Origin: Methanoregula formicica SMSP
GTDB taxonomy: Archaea; Halobacteriota; Methanomicrobia; Methanomicrobiales; Methanospirillaceae
Reading direction: 5' to 3'
DNA: 64,000 nucleotides
Assembly (NCBI RefSeq): GCF_000327485.1
Contig: NC_019943.1
Span: forward strand, 2,666,001 to 2,730,000
The notes beneath the pieces are model-generated. The model worked only from the letters and a program-made list of their open reading frames with translations. It did not search any database and was not told where the DNA came from. Numbering within the stretch: the stretch's first letter is position 1; the number at the start of each line of letters is the position of its first letter. Positions 48,840-58,340 of this stretch are shown here, one piece after another. A program made the position numbers and the translations under genes.

Positions 48840-51788
48840 TCAGTACCCCCCGAATGGTGCCTTGTAGGCCTTCTCCAGGTCATCGACGCCGACATCGAGC
48901 AGCAGGACGCGGCCGCTGATCCGCAGGCGGCTGCCGCCGGTCCGGCCGACCAGCACGGCATCCGCACCCAGCGCCTGCTCAAATGCCCGCTTGTGGTCGG
49001 GCGCAACCGTAACAACAAACCGGGAGAGCGATTCAGAGAAGAGGAAATAATCGGGCCGCATGCGATCCGGGACCGGGAGCGTGAGATCCATGCCAAGCTT
49101 TCCGGCAACCGCGACCTTTGCGAGCGCAACGCCAAGACCCCCGTGGCTGACCGGAAACGCCGAGGCCACGAGCTCGTGGGCAATCGCAGAGGCAAGGCGG
49201 GCGTAGCGTTCCTTTGCCGCACCTGCGTCCAGCACCGGCACGGTGTTGCCGGGGCTGCCAAGGTAGGCAAAGTACTCGGACCCGCCCAGCTCCTCCCTTG
49301 TTTGCCCCACGATATACACGAGGTCGCCTGCAATCTTTGCGTCCAGCGAGACCGCCTTTGCCGCATCCGGGTGGACGCCGATGGACGAGATGAGGAGCGT
49401 GGGCGGGACCGAGACCTTCACGGGATTGTTGTCCGCGTCGAACCCCGAGAAGTCGTTGAACATGGAATCCTTGCCGGAGATGAACGGTGTCGAAAATGCC
49501 TTCGCGAAGTCATAACAGCCCTTTGCCGCGAGTTTCAGCTGCCCGAGGCGCTCCGGATCGTCCGATGAACACCAACAGAAGTTGTCGAGGATCGCGATCG
49601 TATCCGGGGGAATGCCCATCGCGACAAGGCCGCGGATAGCGGTGTCGATACCGGCACCGGCCATCTGGTAGGGATCGATCTCGGAATACGAAGGGAAGAG
49701 GGCCTGCGAGAGCCCCACCGCCTTCTTCGAGTTCAGGACCACCTTTGTCAGGGTCGCGACTGACTGGACCCGGCCCTTCCCCTGGACCGGGCCGAGCACG
49801 TGGCCGCCCTGCACGGTATGGTCGTACTGGACGGTGATGAACTCCGTTGAGCAGATGTTCTTCTGCTTCATCATCAGGAGAAGGATTGCATCGAGCCGGC
49901 CGGGACAGGGGACGACCGGCTCCGGGTTCGCTTTCCTTTCAAAGCGTGTCGTTAACTGTTTCTTCGGGAGGCCGTCATGGAGGAAGTCAAGCCCGATGTC
50001 CATCACGGTCCTGCCCCCGCACTCCACCACGCACCGGCCGGAATCGGTGAATTCACCGATCACAGTTGCTTCCACGTCACGGCGGTCCATCAGGTCCATG
50101 AATGCCCCGAGGTTATCAGGGGGCACGGCAAGCGTCATTCTCTCCTGCGACTCGGAGATCCAGACCTCCCATGGCGCCATGCCGTGGTACTTCAGCGGGA
50201 CCCGGTCGAGGTGAACGTGGCAGCCGTTGCACTCCTTTGCCATCTCGGCAACCGAGCAGGAGAGCCCCCCGGCCCCGTTGTCCGTGATGCTCCGGTACAG
50301 CCCAAGGTCCCTGGCCTCCTTCACGATCACGTCAGAGAACTTCTTCTGGGTGATCGGGTCGCCGATCTGCACTGCGGTGACCGGGCTCTTCGAATCGAGC
50401 GCCTCCGAAGAGAACGTGGCCCCGTGGATCCCGTCCTTTCCGACGCGGCCGCCGACCATCACGATGAGGTCGCCCTTGTGCGCTGTCTTCTCGTGCAGCT
50501 TCCGCCCGCCCGTTTCCCGGGGCAGGATCCCGACGGTCCCGGCGAATACGAGCGGTTTTCCCGCGTACCGGTTGTCGAACCAGCAGAAGCCCTGCGGCGT
50601 CGGGATGCCCGAGCAGTTCCCCCCAACCCCCACGCCCCGCACAACCCCTTCGAGGATCTGCCGGGGAGAGAGGACCGGGTTTGATGCGTCCTTCCCGCGG
50701 AAGAGGGAGGGGCCGGTCTCCGGGTCGCCGACGCAGAAACCATAGATGTTGATGCAGGGCTTTGCCCCGAGGCCGAATCCGATGGTGTCGCGGTTCACTC
50801 CCACGATGCCGGTGAGGGCCCCGCCGAACGGGTCGAGGGCGGAGGGCGAGTTGTGGGTCTCGACCTTGTGCGTGACAATGAACTCGTCGTCGAAGACGAT
50901 CGCGCCGGAATTGTCGGAGAAGACCGAGACGCAGATGTCCTTCTCCCCCGCTGCCTCGCGGATCTCGTTCGTTGCTGCCTGGATGTAGGTTTTGTACAGC
51001 CCGCGGGGCACGTCATCGTCCATGGAGGACGCAAAGATCGTGTGCTTGCAGTGCTCGCTCCAGGTCTGGGCAAGCGACTCGAGTTCCACATCGGTCGGTT
51101 TTCTCCCAAGCGTGCGGAAATGATCGCGGATGGTATGGAGCTGCGCAAGGTCAAGGGCGAGCGGCCCCCGGCGCTGGCCGGTCTGCGGGTCTAAAATCCC
51201 TTCTTTTCCCAGTTTCATGAGTTCTGCGTCGCTGATCTCAAGATCTACCGGTTCGGCGGTGGAGAGTTCATGGAGCTCGACGGCGGGGACGACCCGGTCC
51301 ATTCCCTTCTGCCCGTACTCCTGCCGGGTGCGGATATAGACCCGGTTGACCAGCGGGTTTGCAAGCGTTGCGGCAAGCTTCTCAAGTGCCGGCCGCGGCA
51401 TCTGGCCCCGCACGAAATAGAGCTGCGAGGAGTACACCGCTTCCCCCTCAACAAATTTCATCGCGAGGAAGTCCTCGATGGTCTGCCGGGCGGTCGTGCC
51501 CACATTATCGGTAACGCCCGGGAGGAACCCGACCTCGATGGCATAATCGAAGAGCGGCAGGGTAGCTTCATCCACCGTATACTCCTGCACCACCGGGTTG
51601 ACCAGCTGCTGCGCAACCTGTACAAGCTCGTCCCGGGTGAAGTCGCGGGAACGGGTTACGATCGTATAGACATCGGCAAGGTGCAGCTCGTCGACCGGAA
51701 AACCGAGCGAACGGACACGGTCCGTCCGGGTCTTCAGCCGGGGGTCTTTGGTGAAGTGAACTTCTATGCGGTGGACAAAAGAAGCCAT
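48840..51788 (-). CDS. purL: PurS-like + PurL fusion, phosphoribosylformylglycinamidine synthase
   Basis: This 982-residue protein is longer than standard PurL (about 700-740). The first 180 residues contain two PurS-like segments (HRIEVHFTKDPRLKTRTDRV..., and FVEGEAVYSSQLYFVRGQMP...), then PurL with TWSEHCKHTIFASSMDD, VETHNSPSALDPFGGALTGI, GDLIVMVGGRVGKDGIHGAT and VSHGGLGVALAKVAV. It makes FGAM from FGAR using ATP and PurQ-derived ammonia. Fusion of PurS fits the absence of a separate purS here. Confidence 0.92.
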   Translation of the reverse strand: MASFVHRIEVHFTKDPRLKTRTDRVRSLGFPVDELHLADVYTIVTRSRDFTRDELVQVAQQLVNPVVQEYTVDEATLPLFDYAIEVGFLPGVTDNVGTTARQTIEDFLAMKFVEGEAVYSSQLYFVRGQMPRPALEKLAATLANPLVNRVYIRTRQEYGQKGMDRVVPAVELHELSTAEPVDLEISDAELMKLGKEGILDPQTGQRRGPLALDLAQLHTIRDHFRTLGRKPTDVELESLAQTWSEHCKHTIFASSMDDDVPRGLYKTYIQAATNEIREAAGEKDICVSVFSDNSGAIVFDDEFIVTHKVETHNSPSALDPFGGALTGIVGVNRDTIGFGLGAKPCINIYGFCVGDPETGPSLFRGKDASNPVLSPRQILEGVVRGVGVGGNCSGIPTPQGFCWFDNRYAGKPLVFAGTVGILPRETGGRKLHEKTAHKGDLIVMVGGRVGKDGIHGATFSSEALDSKSPVTAVQIGDPITQKKFSDVIVKEARDLGLYRSITDNGAGGLSCSVAEMAKECNGCHVHLDRVPLKYHGMAPWEVWISESQERMTLAVPPDNLGAFMDLMDRRDVEATVIGEFTDSGRCVVECGGRTVMDIGLDFLHDGLPKKQLTTRFERKANPEPVVPCPGRLDAILLLMMKQKNICSTEFITVQYDHTVQGGHVLGPVQGKGRVQSVATLTKVVLNSKKAVGLSQALFPSYSEIDPYQMAGAGIDTAIRGLVAMGIPPDTIAILDNFCWCSSDDPERLGQLKLAAKGCYDFAKAFSTPFISGKDSMFNDFSGFDADNNPVKVSVPPTLLISSIGVHPDAAKAVSLDAKIAGDLVYIVGQTREELGGSEYFAYLGSPGNTVPVLDAGAAKERYARLASAIAHELVASAFPVSHGGLGVALAKVAVAGKLGMDLTLPVPDRMRPDYFLFSESLSRFVVTVAPDHKRAFEQALGADAVLVGRTGGSRLRISGRVLLLDVGVDDLEKAYKAPFGGY

Positions 51789-51845
51789 GTATACAGGGTT
51801 TGCTGCACAAGGAGAAAATAGATATCGAAGGGGGCAGGAAGCCGT

Positions 51846-52217
51846 TCAGCGCGGGGGACGGCGCCCAAAGAAGAGATGGTAGATCCCGGCTGCCACGAGC
51901 GGGGAGAGGACGGCTCCGGCAAGGACAACAACGCTGCCCCAGGAATAATTGTGCCGGCCGATGATCTCGACAAGAACGATCATAACTGCGTAAATCGCCC
52001 CGAGAAGGAGCGCAAGGAACTTCCCCAGCGCCAGCGGGTCTTTCGGCCGGGCAAGGGGGAAATAGGCCAGCATGAGGAGGAAGAGGAAGAAGGCGTAGGT
52101 GAACGGGATGAGGGAGGGGGCGACAAAATACGGCTGGACCCGGCTGAATATCCCGCTCATCACGAAGACGAGCAGGAGGAGGACGGCATCTTTTCCTGAG
52201 AGCGGGTACCAGTGCAT
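51846..52217 (-). CDS. Four-helix membrane protein of unknown function
   Basis: This 123-residue protein has four predicted membrane helices (about 10-28, 30-52, 62-88 and 93-115) and a basic end (FFGRRPPR). No family is recognised. It lies 57 bp downstream of nothing related; the neighbours are PurL and TrmO, both leftward. Confidence 0.65.
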   Translation of the reverse strand: MHWYPLSGKDAVLLLLVFVMSGIFSRVQPYFVAPSLIPFTYAFFLFLLMLAYFPLARPKDPLALGKFLALLLGAIYAVMIVLVEIIGRHNYSWGSVVVLAGAVLSPLVAAGIYHLFFGRRPPR

Positions 52218-52267
52218 GGCGATCAGGGGGTTTGTTGGACCCGCATCATGATGAGGCTTTGCAGGAC

Positions 52268-52771
52268 CTACCGGAACCGGTCATCGGACCGGTGGGTCTC
52301 GGCATTGCAGGCAACGTTCTCGAACCACCCGCAGCGGGAGCCGGGGTACGCATCGAAGGCCGGGACGTACGGCTTGATGTCAAGCAGCGGCGTGCCGTCC
52401 AGCACATCGATATCTTCGACCGTCAGTGTCCCGCCCTTCACTTCGATGAGGCGGACGGTCGATAAGCCGATGGCATTCGGGCGCTTTGGCGACCGGGTGG
52501 CAAAGACGCCACGGGGCGTGGTGTCAAGGAAGGGCCTGACAACCAGCTGGTGCCCGTTACACTGGTGGAATGCATAGATCAGGATGATACGCTCAAACCC
52601 GTCGAGATCCCGGAGGCCCCCCGCAAAGGAGGGGAATACCTCGACAGTGCCCCGTGTGCCCCGGGCACCGTTCGGCTGGATGGGCATGCCCGCGATATCG
52701 GCGAACGGCGAGTGGATCGTTCCAACCGGGGTGAGCGTGATCGACGGGGCAGAATCGGGCGGGGATTGCAT
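52268..52771 (-). CDS. trmO: TrmO/TsaA-family tRNA methyltransferase
   Basis: This 167-residue protein has the TsaA-like beta-barrel: TPVGTIHSPFADIAGMPIQP, DLDGFERIILIYAFHQ, RPFLDTTPRGVFATRSPKRP, NAIGLSTVRL and DGTPLLDIKPYVPAFD. TrmO methylates N6 of threonylcarbamoyl adenosine at tRNA position 37 with SAM. All diagnostic motifs are intact. Confidence 0.92.
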   Translation of the reverse strand: MQSPPDSAPSITLTPVGTIHSPFADIAGMPIQPNGARGTRGTVEVFPSFAGGLRDLDGFERIILIYAFHQCNGHQLVVRPFLDTTPRGVFATRSPKRPNAIGLSTVRLIEVKGGTLTVEDIDVLDGTPLLDIKPYVPAFDAYPGSRCGWFENVACNAETHRSDDRFR

Positions 52772-52830
52772 GAAGAGATTTCAGGCGGTTCAGGGAAAAA
52801 CGTATGGATGCGGGAGGGGCACGGTGCCGG

Positions 52831-53628
52831 TCATTTCATGGCCATGATCGCATCGCGTTTCATCGCAATGGCAAGCGCAGCCCGGGTGTCGGCAACGGTC
52901 GAGCGGAACTCGCGGTTCAGGTCTTTTATCACGACATTGGTGGACTGGAGCGCCTCCGAAGACTTGTTCATGAGGGCCCCCTGGATGTTGGGGCGCTGTG
53001 CATCGATCTGCAGCGAGATGTTCCGGATGAGTGTCGTGTTGGCACCCTGTTTCCCCAGATCTGCGATGATCCGTTTCCGGTCTGTTGATTCCCGGTTGAA
53101 GAGCACGAGCCGCGAGGACTCGCTTTTGAGCCAGAGGGCGCCATCCGGGCTGTCGGCATTCCTGACTGCGCTTGCATTTGCCATGCTGCGGATACAGGCC
53201 TGCATCCGGGTCGCGCTCCCGTTGAAGAGCAGCATCTGCGCCTGCGTCTCATCGGAGAACTCCCGGGCAGAGGCGCCGAGACTGTCACGGGCCTTCCCGA
53301 TCTCGGCTGAGGTCTGCATCAGGGGGATGGTCGAGGCCGTGACCAGATAGTCGTCCCGGATCTGCCGGAGGCGATAGGCACCGGTGCCGTTGCTGATGAT
53401 CTCGATGTACCGGATGATGCCGTTCATGCGGGTGTCCTGGTCGCAGGCAACGTACGCGATATGGGTCTTTTCCAGAAGAATCGCTTCGGGCCGGTCAGCA
53501 TGGTCGGGGGCGGTACTTCTGGGGATCGTGTCCGGGTCAACTGCTGCTGACACGGACGGTGCGATGAGCATCAGGAGCACAACAACAATGCCTGCCCTGA
53601 ACGCCATCTTCGGAATTGAAAAAACCAC
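52831..53628 (-). CDS. Exported protein of unknown function
   Basis: This 265-residue protein has a signal peptide (FRAGIVVVLLMLIAPSVSAA) and a largely helical outside region with RLYRQIRDDYL-like and LFNRESTDRKRIIADLGKQG segments. No C-terminal anchor is seen. I use GTG 53628, which has AGGTGGAGAGAGC upstream; ATG 53607 is possible. No family recognised. Confidence 0.65.
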   Translation of the reverse strand: MVFSIPKMAFRAGIVVVLLMLIAPSVSAAVDPDTIPRSTAPDHADRPEAILLEKTHIAYVACDQDTRMNGIIRYIEIISNGTGAYRLRQIRDDYLVTASTIPLMQTSAEIGKARDSLGASAREFSDETQAQMLLFNGSATRMQACIRSMANASAVRNADSPDGALWLKSESSRLVLFNRESTDRKRIIADLGKQGANTTLIRNISLQIDAQRPNIQGALMNKSSEALQSTNVVIKDLNREFRSTVADTRAALAIAMKRDAIMAMK

Positions 53629-53848
53629 GCTCTCTCCACCTCAATAAAGAAACGAATGCTCTCTTCAGAAGTGGGGGAGGTGCTTAATAATATTGGCAGG
53701 ATGGCGGGGGTTATTCGTATAACCATGCGGTTCAATCGAATAGAAATACCCGGATAACTCCAGGATGTATCTGCCTCCCCCAAAGCAGGCCAAAAAAAGA
53801 GCGAAACGCTAAACCTCACGCTGACAAACCAGTAGTAAGGAGGGCATT

Positions 53849-54628
53849 GTGGCAGGAACTGTTTTTTTCCGTGATGACCGGTCCATGATCATCAACGAGG
53901 ACCTTTTTGCCACCCGGACAATCGCGAACGAGAGCATCGATCTCGTGGTAACATCGCCGCCCTACAACGTGGACATCCCGTACAACTCCCACGATGACCG
54001 GGGCACGTATGACGAGTATCTTTCCTTCTCGGCCCGATGGATGAAACGGTGCCACGGGTGGCTGAGACGCGACGGGCGCTTCTGCTTGAACATCCCGCTC
54101 GACAAGAACAAGGGAGGCCACCAGAGCGTGGGGGCAGATCTCACGGCCATTGCAAAGGAGGCCGGCTTCTCGTACCACTCCACCATCGTCTGGAATGAGG
54201 GGAACATCTCGCGCCGGACCGCGTGGGGGTCGTGGATGAGCGCTTCGGCCCCGCACGTGATCGCGCCGGTGGAACTGATCGTGGTATTCTACAAGGACAG
54301 CTGGAAGAAGACCAGCGGCTCGCGAAAATCCGATATCACGCGGGACGAGTTCATGGCCTGGACCAACGGCCTCTGGACATTCAACGGCGAGAGCAAGAAG
54401 AAGATCGGGCACCCGGCGCCGTTCCCGGTCGAGCTCCCGCTGCGATGCATGAAGCTCTTCACGTTTGTCGGGGATACCGTGCTCGACCCGTTCATGGGGA
54501 GCGGGAGCACGCTCGTTGCCGCGGCCCTCTGCGGGCGGAGAGGGATCGGTATCGAGATCGACAGGGGATACTGCGCCATCGCACAGAACCGCCTCGCGGG
54601 TGCAGGAACCCCGGCCCTGGAGGAGTGA
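53849..54628 (+). CDS. Beta-class DNA methyltransferase, apparently orphan
   Basis: This 259-residue SAM-dependent amino-methyltransferase carries motif IV TSPPYN near residue 34 and motif [11 protein letters not shown] near 209, the beta-class circular order. SPPY can mark N4-cytosine or N6-adenine enzymes. The GTG start has TAAGGAGGGCATT. No restriction endonuclease is adjacent; the next gene is a DnaQ-fold protein. It could be a regulatory or orphan methylase, or a remnant of a restriction system. Confidence 0.85.
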   Translation: MAGTVFFRDDRSMIINEDLFATRTIANESIDLVVTSPPYNVDIPYNSHDDRGTYDEYLSFSARWMKRCHGWLRRDGRFCLNIPLDKNKGGHQSVGADLTAIAKEAGFSYHSTIVWNEGNISRRTAWGSWMSASAPHVIAPVELIVVFYKDSWKKTSGSRKSDITRDEFMAWTNGLWTFNGESKKKIGHPAPFPVELPLRCMKLFTFVGDTVLDPFMGSGSTLVAAALCGRRGIGIEIDRGYCAIAQNRLAGAGTPALEE

Positions 54629-54655
54629 GCCATCCGGCCGACTGGTGAACAACGC

Positions 54656-55411
54656 ATGCCTGCCCCGTGGACCGCGTACATCGATATGGAATTTGCCGGC
54701 ATCCGCGGCACCCGGCAGGGGATGCAGATCCCTATCGAGATCGGGGTTGTCCTGCACGAGCCGGTCTCCGACAGCATCTCGTTTGCCGGCAGGGACTTCT
54801 GCCACGATGTCGAGGTCGAGCTCTGGAAAAATGTCACCAACCACATCGGGAAACGGGTGGACGGGTTCAGGCGGGTCTTCAACCTCAGCCGGCCCGGCGA
54901 GACGCTGCCGGAGGAAAAATACCGTCTTGACGCAGAGGGGACACGCCGTGCAAGAAAGGCCATTGCCGGCGCCCATGCCGATATCCGGGCCTTCATGCAG
55001 GCGCTGAATGCAAAAGATATCGACACCCTGGTCTTCTTTGCACGGCGCCGCGAGATGGAGACATTCCAGCGTGCCCGGGTCAATACCGGCGGGTTTGTCA
55101 TCCGGGACCTCCAGAGCGAGATCCGGCACCGGTATTCCTTGAAAGAGGATGTTTCCCTTGACCGCATGTCCCTTGTCATCGGGTTTGCCCTGAATGGCAG
55201 GACGCTTTCCTCACAGCATTTCTCCTACAAGATCCCGGACCGGTTCCGGTATATCATAAAACCCCACAAGGCTGTCGGGGATGCGGCCCGGATGCTGCTC
55301 GTGGCGCAGGAGTTCCGCCACTATCCTGACGCATTCGAGGCGGGAGTAAAAGATCACATCCAGGACTATGAAGCGCAGAAAAACCATGGGGATGACCTGC
55401 AAACCGGCTGA
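54656..55411 (+). CDS. DnaQ-like (DEDDh) 3'-5' exonuclease-fold protein
   Basis: This 251-residue protein has Asp10 and Glu12 in AYIDMEFAG, the strand IPIEIGVVLHEP, and near the C terminus HKAVGDAARML with His204 and Asp209, the order of the DEDDh RNase H-like exonucleases. The middle Asp motif is weak (VFFARRREMETF), so one catalytic residue may be lost. The start follows the methyltransferase stop by 27 bp. No N- or C-terminal partner domain is seen. Confidence 0.65.
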   Translation: MPAPWTAYIDMEFAGIRGTRQGMQIPIEIGVVLHEPVSDSISFAGRDFCHDVEVELWKNVTNHIGKRVDGFRRVFNLSRPGETLPEEKYRLDAEGTRRARKAIAGAHADIRAFMQALNAKDIDTLVFFARRREMETFQRARVNTGGFVIRDLQSEIRHRYSLKEDVSLDRMSLVIGFALNGRTLSSQHFSYKIPDRFRYIIKPHKAVGDAARMLLVAQEFRHYPDAFEAGVKDHIQDYEAQKNHGDDLQTG

Positions 55412-55470
55412 AAAACCCGTTTTTTGGCCATTCCGACCAGAAACTTTGTAAACAGTCCCCTCGATCTTAT

Positions 55471-55701
55471 ATGATCATGCACTACACCATCATCACGGAG
55501 TGCCACGAGAAGGGCGGGTTCACTGCCCGCTGCGTGGAGATTCCGTCTGCACGCGGGTATGGCAACACCCAAGGTGAAGCCATAGCAAACATCCGCGAAG
55601 CGATCGAAGTGGTGCGGGAAGCCCAGAATGCGGAGCTGGCAAAGACCATTGCCTCCGTCCATTCTGAGATCATCAAGATCGAAGTCGCTGACTCCGCATA
55701 A
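55471..55701 (+). CDS. HicB-like (antitoxin-family) protein, orphan
   Basis: This 76-residue protein has the HicB N-terminal layout: MHYTIITECHEKGGFTARCV, IPSARGYGNTQGEAIANIRE, AIEVV. HicB proteins neutralise HicA RNA-interferases, but I see no HicA (dsRBD-like small basic protein) upstream or downstream and no C-terminal DNA-binding domain. Solitary HicB-like proteins are common in methanogens. Confidence 0.78.
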   Translation: MIMHYTIITECHEKGGFTARCVEIPSARGYGNTQGEAIANIREAIEVVREAQNAELAKTIASVHSEIIKIEVADSA

Positions 55702-55744
55702 CGTTCCCGGGTGAACCGGGAAAACAAATTTCTCAATTTTTCAT

Positions 55745-55880
55745 CACTTCTTCGAGTTCCGAGACCTTCATCAGAAGGTCGAGGACGAGAAGAATTGCGA
55801 AGCTATTCTTCGAAGGTCGGCTGTGCCTCCCTTCTCATTGTCGAGGTTCTGATGAACCTCTCCAACTTCGAGTTCCGAGA
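55745..55880. repeat. Hairpin island 3
   Basis: Perfect stems: GACCTTC/GAAGGTC with loop ATCA (55763-55780), GAAGAAT/ATTCTTC with a 9-base loop (55789-55811), and GAGGTTC/GAACCTC with loop TGAT (55843-55860). TTCGAGTTCCGAGAC occurs twice (about 55751 and 55867). The region is intergenic. Confidence 0.7.
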
Positions 55881-55923
55881 CTGCGTATATGCTGACAAGT
55901 GCTCTGAAACTCCCAGATACCGA

Positions 55924-56133
55924 TCAGATCAGCGCAAGCGCAAGGTATTCAGGCTTTTTCAGGAGGATAAGCCCGATGGCTATCAGGAACAGGGAGACGT
56001 GCGGGAGAAAAGGTACTGTTCCCGGGAACGGCCAGCCGGTCAAGCTATACATAAGGACAACGAGCCCCAGCAGGATCAGGATCTTTGCGATATGCTTGAC
56101 AGCAGGTATCGCGGACCGTTGCGGAGTGTTCAT
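55924..56133 (-). CDS. Small two-helix membrane protein
   Basis: The 69 residues have membrane helices at about 15-33 (AKILILLGLVVLMYSLTGW) and 42-58 (PHVSLFLIAIGLILLKKP). It is read leftward between the hairpin island and the ABC permease. No family is recognised; the topology alone supports coding. Confidence 0.5.
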   Translation of the reverse strand: MNTPQRSAIPAVKHIAKILILLGLVVLMYSLTGWPFPGTVPFLPHVSLFLIAIGLILLKKPEYLALALI

Positions 56134-56203
56134 ACCGGATCCTTGCTTCGGGAATAGTTAAAAAGGGGGGACCTGACGGGGGTGCCGGAATGAGACGGAA
56201 TGA

Positions 56204-57610
56204 TCAGAACCCCGCCGGGTCCACTGCATCCCACCGCACTTTTGCTTTCTGAATAAACCACCATGCAGGGATAGCGAGGACCACAGAGGCAAGCGCATAA
56301 TACGGGTTCGCGAACGCTGCCGCGGTGAAGAGTACCAGCACGATCCCGGTGAGCACGAGATACCAGGCGAGCACTTTCACGTCATAAACCATGACACTCG
56401 GCGAGAGCCCGGCGAGCCATGCCATAACCGCGACTGCATAGAACGAGACCGAGAGGCCAAGCACAACCGCGGGGACAAGGACCGCTGCCTCTCCCGCGAG
56501 GATCGCCACGGCGGCGATGAACGCCGCGGGGATCAGCTGGAGGATCGCAAACGTTGTCAGCTTGCTTTCGATCAGCGTGCTGACCGCCACCGGCAGGCAG
56601 GCATACGGCCCGAACGTGTCGAACATCGTGACCCACGTGTACATGGTCGAAGCAATAACGCCGGCCGTGATCGCGAAGATCATGAGAAGGCCATGGGGCG
56701 GGAAGAACGGGCCGAGGAGGGAGAGGAAGAACCAGATCACGGCAAGGGGCAGGATGAAGGAGAAGATCGTCTGGCCGATCATGCTCCCGCTCCGGTACAG
56801 GTCGAGCGTGTCCTTTGCCGCAAGCGGGGGATTGGGCAGGAACGAGAGGCGCTTTGCCAGCGGACCAAACGAGTCACGATAGGTCTTCTCGGATCCCACG
56901 GATTCCGGCAGGAAGAGCCAGAGGGAGACGATGAAGAGGAATGCCGGCAGGAGGCAGGAGACAAGAAGGTGCTCCAGCGTGAACGCGCTGCCGAGCAGGA
57001 GGGGCGGGAAGAGGAGTGCCGGGTTTGCCCCGGTGACAAGCGAGATGGCTGCAAGGTCCGCAAGACACGCGAGAAGGAAGATCCAGAATGCAACCTTCGA
57101 CCGGGCATACACGGTCGAGAGGAAGAAGATCATAGAGAGGCCGTAGAGGAACGCGAGCGAGAGCGTGAGGAGCAGGAGCAGGGCTGATGTGAGCGGGACG
57201 CCGGTCCAGGGAGTGGCGAGGAGGTACCCGAGCCCGAACGGGAGGACCCAGAGGAAGAAGTAGTAGACCGTGTCCTTGACCACGAAGTTTGCAAAGATCA
57301 ACTTCTCGGAGAGCGGGAGGCTCCGGGCGGAGTAAGCAAGCAGGCTTGCCTGCCCGAAGCGCCGGTTCATGACTTCGTTCCCGAGAAGGCCGAACCCGCC
57401 GACCATGATCCCGAGCATCAGGTAACTCCCGTGGATCATGAAGGTGAGGCTTCCTGCAGGAACTGTTGTCTGCATCAGCGGGACAAGGAACGCACCCATG
57501 AACGCGATCCCGAAGATCATGAACGGGAAGAGCGCGAACGAGAGGCTGCCAAACATCGTGGAATGGACCCGCCACTCCTCCTTCATCATGGCATGGAAGA
57601 GCTCAAGCAT
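56204..57610 (-). CDS. ABC-2-type exporter permease
   Basis: This 468-residue protein has about ten predicted membrane helices and no ATP-binding site. The start at 57610 has AGGAT upstream and overlaps the ATPase stop by 8 bp. It is the membrane partner of the ATPase at 57603. The substrate is unknown. Confidence 0.85.
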   Translation of the reverse strand: MLELFHAMMKEEWRVHSTMFGSLSFALFPFMIFGIAFMGAFLVPLMQTTVPAGSLTFMIHGSYLMLGIMVGGFGLLGNEVMNRRFGQASLLAYSARSLPLSEKLIFANFVVKDTVYYFFLWVLPFGLGYLLATPWTGVPLTSALLLLLTLSLAFLYGLSMIFFLSTVYARSKVAFWIFLLACLADLAAISLVTGANPALLFPPLLLGSAFTLEHLLVSCLLPAFLFIVSLWLFLPESVGSEKTYRDSFGPLAKRLSFLPNPPLAAKDTLDLYRSGSMIGQTIFSFILPLAVIWFFLSLLGPFFPPHGLLMIFAITAGVIASTMYTWVTMFDTFGPYACLPVAVSTLIESKLTTFAILQLIPAAFIAAVAILAGEAAVLVPAVVLGLSVSFYAVAVMAWLAGLSPSVMVYDVKVLAWYLVLTGIVLVLFTAAAFANPYYALASVVLAIPAWWFIQKAKVRWDAVDPAGF

Positions 57611-58328
57611 GGCGATCCTTCCGGACAAGCGAGAGGAAGAAGGACGGCAGGTGGTCGCCCCCGCCGGTCAGTTCGGCAACGGTGCCGTTGTGGAGCAGCT
57701 TCCCCTTGTGGAGGATGGCAAACTCCGAGCAGATCTCCTCGGCCACCTCGAGGATATGCGTTGAGATGAAGATCGTCTTCCCCTTCTTCACGTAGCCTGC
57801 AAGGTACTCCTTGACCAGGTCCTGCATGATCGGGTCGAAGTTGATGAGCGGCTCATCAATCAGCGCGAGCGCCGGCTCGTGGATGAAAGCCTGGGTGAAC
57901 ATCAGCTTCTGCCGGGTGCCCCGGGAGAGATCCTTACAGAGCACGTTCTTCTTGTCGGCGAAATCGAGGAAGTCGAACCACCACTCCGCTTTTGTCTCGA
58001 TATCCGGGATCTTCCGAACCGCGGCAACGAACCGGAGGTACTCCATTGCGGAGAGGAAACTGGGCGGTGTCTCCTGCTCGGGGATGATCCCGACCCGGGC
58101 CCGGACCCCGACCGGGTCCGCGGTCACATCCACGCCGAGCACCTGCGCCGATCCCCCGCTCGGCCGGGTCTGCCCGGTCAGCATCTTGATCATCGTGGTC
58201 TTGCCGGAGCCGTTCGGGCCCAGCAGGCCGAAGAGCGCCCCCTCCTCAACCGAGAGCGTTACGTTGTCCACTGCCTGTACATCGCCATAGGCCTTCGAAA
58301 GGCCCCGCGCTTCCAGAACTGTTGTCAT
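57603..58328 (-). CDS. ABC transporter ATP-binding protein
   Basis: This 241-residue ATPase has GPNGSGKTTMIKML (Walker A), a Q-loop region IPEQETP, a degenerate signature LSRGTRQKL and Walker B ALALIDEPL. It drives the permease next to it. TetR, on the same strand upstream (12 bp), likely regulates the unit, giving a typical drug- or lipid-exporter arrangement. Confidence 0.93.
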   Translation of the reverse strand: MTTVLEARGLSKAYGDVQAVDNVTLSVEEGALFGLLGPNGSGKTTMIKMLTGQTRPSGGSAQVLGVDVTADPVGVRARVGIIPEQETPPSFLSAMEYLRFVAAVRKIPDIETKAEWWFDFLDFADKKNVLCKDLSRGTRQKLMFTQAFIHEPALALIDEPLINFDPIMQDLVKEYLAGYVKKGKTIFISTHILEVAEEICSEFAILHKGKLLHNGTVAELTGGGDHLPSFFLSLVRKDRHA

Positions 58329-58340
58329 ACTGTCATCTCC

